Assembly: GCF_004354015.1 (NCBI RefSeq)
Contig: NZ_SMRU01000037.1
Location: 1 to 37,856, forward strand
Direction of reading: 5' to 3'
Length of the DNA stretch: 37,856 nt
Origin: Arthrobacter terricola
GTDB lineage: Bacteria; Actinomycetota; Actinomycetes; Actinomycetales; Micrococcaceae
Made by a program: the position numbers and the translations under genes. This document shows positions 1 to 7,206 of this stretch, in pieces (position 1 is the stretch's first letter; each line of letters starts with the position of its first letter). Under the pieces are notes generated by a model. The model saw only the letters and a program-made list of their open reading frames with translations, did no database searches and had not been told where the DNA came from.

Positions 1-66
<66 letters not shown>

Positions 67-223
67 AAACAAAAAACGAAAACAACACCCGGCAGCCGGA
101 AAAAGACCACCAAAGCATCGCAAAAATCTGAAACCAGCCAAAAAACCAGACCACCACACACGGGGGTGCGCAGCAGCCCAGCAAATCAACCAATCAAAAA
201 ACAATCGGTATCAACAAACTTGG

Positions 224-246
224 CACACTATTGAGTTCTCAAACAA
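224..246 (-). other. Conserved rrn leader element (TTTGAGAACTCAATAGTGTG block)
   Basis: On the minus strand the leader contains TTTGAGAACTCAATAGTGTG. I recall this block as recurring upstream of 16S and in the 16S-23S spacer of many actinobacteria, where it is linked to antitermination or rRNA processing. The rest of the leader (67-300) is T-rich on the transcribed strand, has no gene, and should be removed during rRNA maturation. The exact role is inferred from position. Confidence 0.5.
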
Positions 247-302
247 CAGACACACCCGACACCACCCAACAACCGTCAGGATCGCTCCGGAGCAACTTTC
301 CA

Positions 303-331
303 AACTTACCCGAACTGGCGAGATCAAGCAA
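303..331 (-). promoter_or_regulatory. Proximal rrn promoter (P2)
   Basis: On the minus strand TTGCTT (326-331) and TAAGTT (303-308) are separated by exactly 17 bases. This fits a primary-sigma promoter transcribing the rRNA operon. The leader from here to the mature 16S end would be about 230 nt. Prediction by eye only. Confidence 0.6.
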
Positions 332-466
332 ACCAGCGTTTCCGCAATTCACTGCTCCAGAGGGGTCCCCACCCGTCCAAAGCACACTGGTCAGCGCACC
401 ATTTTCAGGCTGTTTATCAAGGGGGTCGGTCGCTATTTTTCCGCATCAGCGGCGGCGACTCGAACT

Positions 467-495
467 ACTTTACACACCTCGAGGACCGCAGGCAA
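467..495 (-). promoter_or_regulatory. Distal rrn promoter (P1)
   Basis: On the minus strand TTGCCT (490-495) and TAAAGT (467-472) are again 17 bases apart, about 164 bp upstream of the proximal pair. Tandem promoters are common for rRNA operons, and two pairs with the same spacing support each other. Bases 496-630, between this promoter and the rpsN terminator, hold no gene that I can support. Confidence 0.55.
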
Positions 496-630
496 ATTCA
501 CCCTCAGAGAGCCAAGAACCCCGCCAATCCGCGGCGAAAACGGGCGCTTCCGCACAAAAGGTAGCCGTCGGCGTCGTAATCCGGCGCTGTGTGCTGCACC
601 ACTTAAGCGGAATCAACGGTTAAAAGCCAA

Positions 631-662
631 AAAGGCCGGCAACCAAACGGTTGCCGGCCTTT
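631..662 (-). terminator. Rho-independent terminator after rpsN
   Basis: A perfect 14-bp inverted repeat (AAAGGCCGGCAACC / GGTTGCCGGCCTTT) flanks a four-base loop. On the minus strand it is followed by a T-rich tail, TTGGCTTTT. It lies 15 bases past the rpsN stop and ends the rpmB-rpmG-rpsN transcript before the rrn promoters. Confidence 0.92.
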
Positions 663-677
663 CGAAAGGCTTCTGGA

Positions 678-983
678 TTACCAGGAAGACTTGGTGATGC
701 CCGGGAGTTCGCCCTTGTGTGCCATGTCGCGGAAGCGAACACGGGAGATGCCGAACTTCTGGAAGGTACCGCGCGGGCGGCCATCGATGACGTCGCGGTT
801 ACGCAGACGGACCGGGGAGGCGTTGCGGGGCAGCTTCTGGAGGCCGAGGCGGGCCTCTTCGCGTGCTTCGTCGGTTGCGTTGGCGTCAACCAGGGTCTTC
901 TTCAGTTCGAGACGCTTGGCGGCGTAGCGCTCAACGATGACCTTGCGCTGCTCGTTACGAGCAATCTTGGACTTCTTAGCCAT
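678..983 (-). CDS. rpsN: 30S ribosomal protein S14, zinc-free type
   Basis: The 101-residue product starts MAKKSKIARNEQRK and ends with GTFQKFGISRVRFRDMAHKGELPG in two contiguous conserved blocks, the signature of S14. It belongs to the long form of about 101 residues that lacks the two CxxC zinc motifs of the short form. S14 binds the head of the 30S subunit near the A and P sites. The gene is last in an rpmB-rpmG-rpsN operon, with two bases between the rpmG stop and this start, and the strong terminator follows. In mycobacteria and Streptomyces such zinc-free sets are derepressed by Zur under zinc shortage. Whether this is the only S14 of the organism cannot be judged here. Confidence 0.97.
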   Translation of the reverse strand: MAKKSKIARNEQRKVIVERYAAKRLELKKTLVDANATDEAREEARLGLQKLPRNASPVRLRNRDVIDGRPRGTFQKFGISRVRFRDMAHKGELPGITKSSW

Positions 984-985
984 GT

Positions 986-1153
986 TTAGCGCTCCTCTCG
1001 GAATTCAACGTGCTGGCGGATCTTGGGGTCGTACTTCTTCAGGACCAGACGGTCGGGGTCGTTACGACGGTTCTTGCGGGTGACGTAGGTGTAACCCGTG
1101 CCCGCGGTCGACTTCAGCTTGATGATCGGACGTACGTCCTTGTCCTTTGCCAT
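986..1153 (-). CDS. rpmG: 50S ribosomal protein L33, zinc-free type
   Basis: This 55-residue protein has the L33 pattern: MAKDKDVRPIIKLKSTAGTG, then YTYVTRKNRRNDPDRL and LKKYDPKIRQHVEFRE. It lacks the four zinc cysteines of the zinc-binding form and so is the zinc-free type, like the E. coli protein. Its ATG shares one base with the TAA stop of rpmB (TAATG), so the two are probably translationally coupled. L33 lies near the E site of the 50S subunit. Confidence 0.96.
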   Translation of the reverse strand: MAKDKDVRPIIKLKSTAGTGYTYVTRKNRRNDPDRLVLKKYDPKIRQHVEFREER

Positions 1154-1389
1154 TAAAGCTTCACCCCACGAGCCAGGATGTCGGCGACGACTGCGTCGAT
1201 GCCGCGAACGTCGATGGTCTTGATGCCCTTGGCCGACAGGGTCAGCGTGACATTACGGCGCAGGGACGGAACCCAGTAGCGCTTCTTCTGGATGTTGGGA
1301 TCGAACCGGCGCTTGTTGCGGCGGTGCGAGTGCGAAATGCTGTGTCCAAAGCCCGGCTCGGCTCCGGTCACCTGGCAGTGTGCTGCCAT
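1153..1389 (-). CDS. rpmB: 50S ribosomal protein L28
   Basis: The 78-residue protein begins MAAHCQVTGAEPGFGHSISH and carries the KRRFDPNIQKKRYWV and SAKGIKTIDVRGID blocks of L28. Only one cysteine is present, so this is the zinc-free type. The start at 1389 is chosen over an in-frame upstream start because AGGAGAG lies just before it and because the protein then matches normal L28 length. It is first in the rpmB-rpmG-rpsN operon. The fourth member of the mycobacterial zinc-free set, rpsR2 (S18), is absent. No convincing Zur palindrome was found upstream. Confidence 0.95.
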   Translation of the reverse strand: MAAHCQVTGAEPGFGHSISHSHRRNKRRFDPNIQKKRYWVPSLRRNVTLTLSAKGIKTIDVRGIDAVVADILARGVKL

Positions 1390-1829
1390 GACGACTCTCC
1401 TAAGAAATGAATGAAAACGGCCAGCAGAATTCCTGCTTTCCGTGCGCCGGGCGACGTCCGCCACCAGTCCACTCAGCTTTTCGGTAGTTCCCGCGCGACG
1501 GATCCATTTACTGAATCATCACTGCGGCGAAGGTAGTGGTTCCCGACGTCAGGCCGGGATACTGGGCGAATACAGGAATGCACGCAACTTGAGCCCCTAA
1601 CTACCGGCCCACGGAGGATCCATTGTTGCCAACAGATCCCGTAAACCGGAGCAATTGCACACGCTCCGCGCCACCAAGCGCCTAATAAGTCTAGGGGGTA
1701 GGGCAAATTAAGACCAATCGGGTGTATGAGGCCCGGCCAAACCGGCCCGGAGAAACAACCCCACCAAGACTTAAGCCCGCACAAGCCCCTTCACAGGAGA
1801 ACGAAAGGTTGACGCCTCAATCTTGAACC
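1390..1829. other. Divergent intergenic region, rpmB leader
   Basis: These 440 bases separate rpmB from the ferric-reductase-like gene and hold no convincing gene. Transcription of rpmB from the candidate promoter at 1688-1717 would give a leader of about 290 nt. The motif GGTAGTT occurs at 1483-1489, a variant GGTAGTG at 1532-1538, and the inverse AACTACC at 1599-1605. A dyad AGCAG-AATTC-CTGCT lies at 1423-1437. Whether any of this is regulatory is unknown. Confidence 0.4.
1688..1717 (-). promoter_or_regulatory. Candidate promoter of the rpmB-rpmG-rpsN operon
   Basis: The minus strand has TTGGTC (712-717 of the 1,000s, i.e. 1712-1717) and TAGACT (1688-1693) with an 18-base spacer. TAGACT is a common actinobacterial -10 variant. 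The distance to rpmB is unusually long, and a nearer weak promoter cannot be excluded. Confidence 0.4.
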
Positions 1830-3335
1830 ATGAAGACAGAACTCCTTGCCTCTACAGAGCAGCGGGCAGCCACACCCCCGGCCCGGCCACCTGCGTCCGC
1901 TGAATTTTCCAAGGGAAGGAGCGCTTCCAAGGGCCCCGAAGGTCCATTCGCCGCACAGCACCGGCGGCGCATGTTCCGAACGGACATGCTCACGGTGGCC
2001 CTCTGGGTCTCCCTCGCCGCCGCGTTCTCCCTCTGGCTCGCCGACGGCGGATTCTCGACCATAAGCAACCCGACCCAGGCGATCACCGCCGTCGGGATCC
2101 TGGCCGGACTTGCCGGCATGGACCTCGTCTTGCTGATGCTCCTCCTGGCGGCACGCTTGCCGTTCGTGGACGGCGCGGTCGGGCACGATCGCGCGTTGGA
2201 ATTCCACCGGAAACTGGGTAAACCCGCCCTATACCTCTTACTAGTGCATGGGATCTTTATTGCGATCGGCTACGGCATGGCCGAGGGCCTCAATCCGGTC
2301 AGCGAAGCGATCGCGCTCTGGGTATTGGTCCCGGATATGTGGTTGGCATTCGTTGCGATGGCGCTGTTCATCGCGGTGGTGGTCACATCGCTGGTAGCCG
2401 TGCGGCGCCGTTTTCCCTATGAGTTCTGGTACGTCATCCATCTCCTCACCTATGTTGCGGTCGGCACGGCGATCCCCCACCAATTCAGTGTGGGCGGGCT
2501 GTTCGCCGACGGCACGTGGCAGCGGTGGTACTGGCTGCTGCTGTGCATCGCCACGGGTTCGGCCCTGGCCTGGTTCCGCGTGGCCCAACCCGTGATGGCC
2601 ACCTTCCGTCACCAACTGACGGTTCGCCGCGTGGTCCGGGTTGCACCGGACGTGGTCAGCGTCGAAATGAGCGGCTTACGTCTGAATGAGCTGTCCGGCA
2701 CCGGCGGACGGTTCTTCGTGTGGCGGTTCCTCGCACCGGGAATGTGGTGGCAGGCACACCCCTACAGTTTGTCCGCGGAACCGCATGTGGTCCCCTCCGT
2801 ACCGGGGAGGCACCCGCGGCAGGAAGTCCTGCGCATCACCGTCCGGAACCTCGGCAAAGGATCAGCTCGGTTGGCATCGCTCAAGCCGGGTACGAAGGTT
2901 GCCATCGAAGGTCCGTACGGTGTCTTCAGCACGGCCGCGCGAAGCCGGAAACGCATTGTCATGATCGGGGCGGGAATCGGAATCACTCCGCTCCGCGCGC
3001 TCCTGGAATCCACTCCGTTCGCTCCGGGCCAGGCCACGGTCCTGCTGCGCGGGAGGAATGAAGAGGAACTGTTCCTCAACGACGAAATCCTGGAGCTGTG
3101 CAGGAAACGCGGCGTCACGCTATTCCATCTCATTGGTCCGCGATCGCCCCTCCCGGGAAGTGAGTGGTTGCCGGCTTCGGCGGCCCACACCACCTTGCAG
3201 GATTACGCCCCGGACATCGCCGACGCCGACGTCTACATCTGCGGCCCCTCGGCTTGGGCACGCGAAGTGATTGCTGAAGCGAAGGGTTCGGGCGTGCGGG
3301 AGGAACAACTCCACTACGAAAGGTTCGACTGGTGA
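1830..3335 (+). CDS. Ferric-reductase-like membrane flavin oxidoreductase
   Basis: The protein (501 aa) has an N-terminal Pro/Ala-rich tail (about 1-47) and six hydrophobic segments (about 50-250) of the ferric-reductase-like transmembrane type. Histidines in LVHGIFIAIG and HLLTYV are likely haem ligands. A cytoplasmic flavoreductase module follows: HPYSLS (FAD, about 310), IEGPYG, the nucleotide-binding loop GAGIGITP (about 379), CGP near 470, and an aromatic C-terminus. This matches NAD(P)H-oxidising, haem-mediated transmembrane electron transfer, related to FRE/NOX proteins. The next two genes encode an FMN-carrying external protein and the enzyme that attaches FMN, so electrons probably pass outward to that FMN. 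The final acceptor is unknown. The start lacks a clear ribosome-binding site, and a start at Met48 is possible. Confidence 0.85.
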   Translation: MKTELLASTEQRAATPPARPPASAEFSKGRSASKGPEGPFAAQHRRRMFRTDMLTVALWVSLAAAFSLWLADGGFSTISNPTQAITAVGILAGLAGMDLVLLMLLLAARLPFVDGAVGHDRALEFHRKLGKPALYLLLVHGIFIAIGYGMAEGLNPVSEAIALWVLVPDMWLAFVAMALFIAVVVTSLVAVRRRFPYEFWYVIHLLTYVAVGTAIPHQFSVGGLFADGTWQRWYWLLLCIATGSALAWFRVAQPVMATFRHQLTVRRVVRVAPDVVSVEMSGLRLNELSGTGGRFFVWRFLAPGMWWQAHPYSLSAEPHVVPSVPGRHPRQEVLRITVRNLGKGSARLASLKPGTKVAIEGPYGVFSTAARSRKRIVMIGAGIGITPLRALLESTPFAPGQATVLLRGRNEEELFLNDEILELCRKRGVTLFHLIGPRSPLPGSEWLPASAAHTTLQDYAPDIADADVYICGPSAWAREVIAEAKGSGVREEQLHYERFDW

Positions 3336-3895
3336 GAATCAGGGCAGGAATATCGTCAGCGCTGGCTTCGGCGGCAATCCTCCTTGTCGGTTGGCAAGCA
3401 GGCACCCACGTCTCCGACTCCAACGCGTCAGCGGTCACCACCTCTTCGAGCACCGGCACTATCGGAGGATCAAGCGCCGGTAGCGCCGGAACGGGCACGA
3501 CGTCGGACGCCACCACCGGGACCAGTTCCGGTTCGTCGTCGGGAACCACTACGGGATCCGGCTCGAGCTCAAGCTCAGGCACCGGAGCAAGTGCAAAGGC
3601 AGGCGCCTCCGCCAAGGCCGGCGGAACGTACACCGGGACCTCCGTCGAAACACGGTTCGGCACTGTGCAGGTTCAGGTGACGGTCAAGGGCGGAGTCATC
3701 ACCGATGTCACGGCCCTCCATTTGACCGACGAAGAGCAGCGGTCGGTCCAGATCAGCAACAGGGCGGCGCCTTTGCTCCGTTCCGAGGTGCTGAGCGCAC
3801 AATCGGCCAACGTCCAAACCATCGGTGGTGCCACCATTACCAGTGATGCGTACCTGACGTCTCTCCAGGCGGCCCTCGATGCAGCCAATTTCTGA
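3332..3895 (+). CDS. Membrane-anchored FMN-binding domain protein
   Basis: This 187-residue protein begins with a GTG that overlaps the previous stop (GTGA) and has GAAAGG just upstream, so it is coupled to the reductase gene. It has an uncleaved anchor or signal (about 5-25), a long Ser/Gly/Thr/Ala-rich linker (about 28-98) and a C-terminal FMN_bind domain (about 99-187). The domain ends with GGATITSDAY, close to the S/T-G-A-T motif where ApbE attaches FMN through a phosphoester to threonine, here probably Thr168. No lipobox cysteine is present. It probably carries electrons outside the membrane, fed by the reductase and matured by the downstream ApbE. Confidence 0.85.
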   Translation: MRIRAGISSALASAAILLVGWQAGTHVSDSNASAVTTSSSTGTIGGSSAGSAGTGTTSDATTGTSSGSSSGTTTGSGSSSSSGTGASAKAGASAKAGGTYTGTSVETRFGTVQVQVTVKGGVITDVTALHLTDEEQRSVQISNRAAPLLRSEVLSAQSANVQTIGGATITSDAYLTSLQAALDAANF

Positions 3896-4790
3896 CGCTT
3901 CCAGCAGCGCCCACAGCGCTGACCGCCACGACCGCACCACAGCCGGCAGCCCTCACGAACCGCGCCTTCGTTCCCGCACCTTCGCGAGCATGGGCACCGT
4001 GGTGAGCCTCGCCATACCGGCAGCACTTCCGGAATCCCACGTCGTGGAGGATGCGCTCGAAGCCGCCACCGCCGTCGTCGAGCAGTTGTTCGCGGAACTG
4101 GACCGGACGTTCAGCCTATATCGCCTCGATTCGGAGGCGAGCGCGATGGCACGCGGCGAACTCGCGTTGCGGGACGCATCGGAGGATATGCGCAGGCTGT
4201 ACGTCGAAGCTTCCGAATGGCGCACCCTGACGGAAGGCGCGTTTACCGCGGAGCGGCCCGACGGCGTCGTGGACTTGGCGGGCATCGTCAAGGCCCACGC
4301 GATACGGGAGGCGGGGACGTCGCTGCGCGCGCTTGGCCTGAAAGACTGGTGCCTGAACGCGGGCGGAGATGTCCTGGTGGAGGGCTCGCCGATTCCCGGT
4401 ACCGGGCATCCGTGGATGGCCGGCATCGTGGACCCGGCCGACCGGGCGGCCTTGCTGACCGCCTACCCGCTGGCCAGCAGCGCCCCGGCGGCCAGCACCC
4501 CCTCCAAAAGCGCAAAGCGCGCGCTTGCGACGTCGGGAACGAGCGAACGTGGCGAGCACATCTGGACGGCTGGCCTCCGCGCCGGGCGCGGCGGCGGGTT
4601 CAGCCAGGTTTCCGTCGCGGCGGCCGACATCATCACGGCCGATGTCCTGGCCACCGCAATCATGGCCGGCGGCCCCCAAACCCTCGATTTGGCGTCCGGC
4701 CGTTGGGATGTGGACATCCTCGCGGTCAAGAACGACGGCGGACTGCTCGCCACGCCGGGCTTCCGGAGCGTTGCGTCGAAGGCTGGCTAG
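3879..4790 (+). CDS. apbE: FAD:protein FMN transferase (ApbE family)
   Basis: The product (303 aa) shows ApbE features: the N-terminal FASMGTVVSL strand, FSLYRLDSEAS, VDLAGIVKAHAI in place of the usual GG-x-KG-x-A block, LNAGGDV, and the Mg-site region AAADIITADVLATA. ApbE enzymes cleave FAD and transfer FMN to a threonine of a target protein. The obvious target is the FMN_bind protein encoded just upstream, whose 3' end overlaps this gene by 17 bases. Family members usually act outside the membrane, but I see no clear signal peptide here, so export is unresolved. The stop overlaps that of the convergent SGNH gene. Confidence 0.88.
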   Translation: MQPISDASSSAHSADRHDRTTAGSPHEPRLRSRTFASMGTVVSLAIPAALPESHVVEDALEAATAVVEQLFAELDRTFSLYRLDSEASAMARGELALRDASEDMRRLYVEASEWRTLTEGAFTAERPDGVVDLAGIVKAHAIREAGTSLRALGLKDWCLNAGGDVLVEGSPIPGTGHPWMAGIVDPADRAALLTAYPLASSAPAASTPSKSAKRALATSGTSERGEHIWTAGLRAGRGGGFSQVSVAAADIITADVLATAIMAGGPQTLDLASGRWDVDILAVKNDGGLLATPGFRSVASKAG

Positions 4791-5548
4791 GGCTCGATGA
4801 GTTGCGGGTAGCGAGGGCTGAGGCCGTCGCCGGATGACTTGCCAGTGAGTCGGCGAACGAACCACGGTGCCGCGTGTTCCCGGGCCCAGCGGGCGTTGGC
4901 GCGAAGCGCCTCTACCTTGGCTAGTTGGGGAAGGCTGACCGGAGCCGGCACCTCGAGGGAACCTTCGTGTTCCAGGACGGCCAGGACCCGGTTGGCCATG
5001 TTGATGTGGCCGGCAGTGGACATGTGCATGCGGTCCTCGGCCCACATGTGCCAGTCGTGGTATTCGCCGAACCGCCAATAGTCCACCAGGAGCGCCCCAT
5101 GCTTCTCGGCGATTTCCCGCACTAGTTCGTTGTAAATCGCCGTCCGGCCGCGCATGGTGCCGAACACTTTGGAGCTGCGGGCGTCGAATCCGGTAAAGAG
5201 GAGCAAGGTAGCGCCGGTTGCGCTGAGCTTCGCGATTCCTGCCTCGTAGTCTTCCATGAGCCGGTCAATGTCCACTTTTGGACGGAAGATATCATTGGCC
5301 CCGGCGTACAGCGTCACCAGCGTCGGTTGGAGTGCGACGGCGGCATCCACCTGTTCTGCCATGACTTGCCGGAGCTTCCGGCCCCGGATGGCCAGGTTGG
5401 CGTAACCAAAGGAACCGTTGCCTTCGGCGAGTTGCCGGGCGACGAGGTCCGCCCAACCCCTGACGCCGTTGGGAAGCGAAGGATCCGGATCGCCGAGGCC
5501 TTCCGTGAAGGAGTCTCCAAGTGCCACGTAGCGGGCTGCAAAATCCAT
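4787..5548 (-). CDS. SGNH/GDSL hydrolase 1
   Basis: This 253-residue protein carries the SGNH blocks: GDSFTEG with the nucleophilic serine (block I), the glycine in LAIRGRKL (II), GANDIF (III) and DRMHMSTAGH with the catalytic Asp and His (V). It is a serine esterase or lipase-like hydrolase with unknown substrate. No signal peptide is evident, so it is probably cytoplasmic. It has two close paralogs at 6385-7206 and 7203-8123 that share the C-terminal block APW...RR..G.SSGD.LS.R.P. The ATG has no ribosome-binding site. Six bases upstream lies GAGACT, so it may be leaderless like its neighbours, or cotranscribed with the MarR gene 23 bases upstream. Confidence 0.9.
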   Translation of the reverse strand: MDFAARYVALGDSFTEGLGDPDPSLPNGVRGWADLVARQLAEGNGSFGYANLAIRGRKLRQVMAEQVDAAVALQPTLVTLYAGANDIFRPKVDIDRLMEDYEAGIAKLSATGATLLLFTGFDARSSKVFGTMRGRTAIYNELVREIAEKHGALLVDYWRFGEYHDWHMWAEDRMHMSTAGHINMANRVLAVLEHEGSLEVPAPVSLPQLAKVEALRANARWAREHAAPWFVRRLTGKSSGDGLSPRYPQLIEP

Positions 5549-5571
5549 GGCGTTAGTCTCTCACTCCGGGA

Positions 5572-6051
5572 TCAGCTCTCGCGCAGGATCCAGTGATCGT
5601 CATCCAGGCGGGCCACGATCTTCTCGCCGATCCGCGCGAGGTCTGCGACGTCGTCGTCGGTCATCGCGTCCAGCATCAAGGCGCGGACGGACGCCACGTG
5701 TCCCGGGGCGAGGGACACGATAGTGTCCATTCCGGCCTGCGTGAGGTGGGCAACGGTGACCCGGGCATCGCGGGGATGGGCTTCGCGCTCCACCCACCCG
5801 CGTTTCTGCAGCTTGGTGACCACGTGCGACAACCGTGACAACGACGCGCTGGTCCGTGCCGCGAGCTCACTCATCGGCAGGAACCGCCCTTCGGCTTCGG
5901 ACAGCATGGCGAGCACGTTGTAATCAAAGAGCGAGAGCTTGCCGGCGGCCTGCAGTTGCGTGTCGAGGGCAGCAGGCAACAGGGTGTTGATGCTCAGGAG
6001 GGCCAGCCAGGCACGGCGTTCGTCGGCATTGAGCCAGCGCGGTTCGGTCAT
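5572..6051 (-). CDS. MarR-family transcriptional regulator
   Basis: The 159-residue protein has a winged helix-turn-helix: LSLFDYNVLAML, then MSELAARTSASLSRLSHVV (recognition helix), then LQKRGWVERE and the DARVTVAHLT wing, flanked by dimerisation helices. This is the MarR fold. The start at 6051 is preferred over one at 6102, which would run into the divergent gene. A -10-like TACGAT sits exactly six bases before 6051, so the mRNA is probably leaderless. MarR proteins often repress neighbours and sense small phenolic or oxidising ligands. The likely targets are the divergent YciI-like gene and the SGNH gene just downstream. Confidence 0.9.
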   Translation of the reverse strand: MTEPRWLNADERRAWLALLSINTLLPAALDTQLQAAGKLSLFDYNVLAMLSEAEGRFLPMSELAARTSASLSRLSHVVTKLQKRGWVEREAHPRDARVTVAHLTQAGMDTIVSLAPGHVASVRALMLDAMTDDDVADLARIGEKIVARLDDDHWILRES

Positions 6052-6057
6052 GAGTTC

Positions 6058-6074
6058 ATCGTAATTGCTACGCT
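6058..6074. promoter_or_regulatory. Divergent leaderless promoters for marR and the yciI-like gene
   Basis: Only 29 bases separate the two start codons. On the plus strand TACGCT (6069-6074) is followed by six bases and the ATG at 6081. On the minus strand TACGAT (6058-6063) is followed by six bases and the ATG at 6051. Transcription would therefore start at, or within a base of, each start codon. Neither gene has a Shine-Dalgarno sequence, as expected for leaderless messages. Confidence 0.6.
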
Positions 6075-6080
6075 GACCGT

Positions 6081-6365
6081 ATGTTCGTCGTCTCCCTGAC
6101 ATACAAAGTTCCCGACGAGATCGTCGATTACCACCGCCCGGCCCACATGGATTGGGTCAAAAACGCGTTCGACGCCGGAACTTTCCTCGCGTCCGGACGT
6201 CGCGTTCCAGCCGTCGGCGGCGTGCTCCTGTCAAAGGTCGACCGGGCAACCCTCGACGCTTCCTTGGCGACGGATCCGTTCTACATCCACGGAGTGGCCG
6301 ACTTCGAAATCATCGAATTCACGGTCACGTCGGCGTCCGAAGGCTTCGACAACCTTCTGGACTAG
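6081..6365 (+). CDS. YciI-like protein
   Basis: This small protein (94 aa) begins MFVVSLTYKVPDEIVDYHRP and continues HMDWVKNAFDAGTFLASGRRVP and DPFYIHGVADFEIIEF, the alpha/beta ferredoxin-like YciI fold. YciI proteins carry a conserved His/Asp pair, here in the HRPAHMDW and ATDPF regions. A few are dehalogenase-like or ring-opening enzymes, but most have no known activity. It is transcribed divergently from the MarR gene, which suggests MarR control. The stop lies 19 bases from the convergent SGNH gene. Confidence 0.85.
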   Translation: MFVVSLTYKVPDEIVDYHRPAHMDWVKNAFDAGTFLASGRRVPAVGGVLLSKVDRATLDASLATDPFYIHGVADFEIIEFTVTSASEGFDNLLD

Positions 6366-6384
6366 GCTGCTGGGCTGCCAGGCG

Positions 6385-7206
6385 TCAGTGGCTTACGAGG
6401 GCCATGGCCGCCGCACCTAGCCGTTCCGGTATGACCGGCGGCATGAGCGCGGGCCAGCGGGCACTCAAGTTATCTCCGCTGGATACACCGCGGAACCTGC
6501 GCGAAAGCCACGGTGCCACGTCCCGCCTGAGCCACGCGGCGTCGTCGAGCATTATCCCGGCGCGGCTCCGCGGCTCAAGGCGTGCAAGCGCAGGCGACGC
6601 CAGGGAATGTTCGGCGCCCAAAACCTCGAGCACTTTCTTGGCCATGTATTCGTGGCCAAGACTGGACATGTGCAAGCGGTCCGGAGCCCACATCCGGCGG
6701 TCCTGGTACTTTTCGAAACACCAATGGTCCACGAGAAGCGTGCCGTAAGTGGCCGAAATGCGCCGGACATGCTTGTTGAAAACGGCGCTGCGCAGCTTGA
6801 GCGGTTCGAGGACCGGGGAGAGCGGCACGTTGTACTCGGTGAAAAGAACAACCTTGGCGCCGGTCTGCACGAGCCTTGCAACGGCGTCCTCGAAACCGCG
6901 GATCAAGGAGCGCATGTCCAGCCGTGCTCCAAGGAGGTCGTTTCCGCCGGCGTGGAAACTGACAAGCGTGGGCGCCAGGCCGAGCGCCGGCTCGAGCTGC
7001 TCGGCCACGATCTGCTTGAGGCGACGGCCGCGAAGGGCGAGGTTGGCGTAATGGACCTCGGGTTGGTGCTTGGCCAACTCCTCGGCAACCCGGTCCGCCC
7101 AGCCGCGGCAATCGTTGGGAAGGCGGAGATCGACGTCGCCGACTCCCTCTGTAAAGGAATCCCCGACGGCGACAAACCGAAGCGGCGCGTGCGTGGTCAT
7201 GATCAT
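6385..7206 (-). CDS. SGNH/GDSL hydrolase 2
   Basis: A 273-residue paralog of the gene at 4787-5548, with GDSFTEG (block I), LALRGRRL (II), GGNDLL (III) and DRLHMSSLGH (V). Its first ATG overlaps the stop of the upstream SGNH gene (ATGA). A second in-frame ATG at 7200 has GGGGGA at better spacing, so the true N-terminus may be two residues shorter. The two genes are clearly one transcript. No signal peptide is visible. The C-terminal tail ends APWLSRRFRGVSSGDNLSAR and resembles the other two paralogs, which suggests a shared partner or substrate. Substrate unknown. Confidence 0.9.
   Translation of the reverse strand: MIMTTHAPLRFVAVGDSFTEGVGDVDLRLPNDCRGWADRVAEELAKHQPEVHYANLALRGRRLKQIVAEQLEPALGLAPTLVSFHAGGNDLLGARLDMRSLIRGFEDAVARLVQTGAKVVLFTEYNVPLSPVLEPLKLRSAVFNKHVRRISATYGTLLVDHWCFEKYQDRRMWAPDRLHMSSLGHEYMAKKVLEVLGAEHSLASPALARLEPRSRAGIMLDDAAWLRRDVAPWLSRRFRGVSSGDNLSARWPALMPPVIPERLGAAAMALVSH

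Noticed and set aside
1390..1700. Zur box before rpmB
   Set aside because: I looked for a TGAAAAT-N-ATTTTCA-like palindrome on both strands; TGAAAACG at 1412-1419 lacks the second half.
1473..1784. Minus-strand reading frame of about 100 codons in the rpmB upstream region
   Set aside because: Rich in Trp, Cys and Gly without domain-like pattern, no ribosome-binding site, and it overlaps the probable promoter and leader of rpmB.
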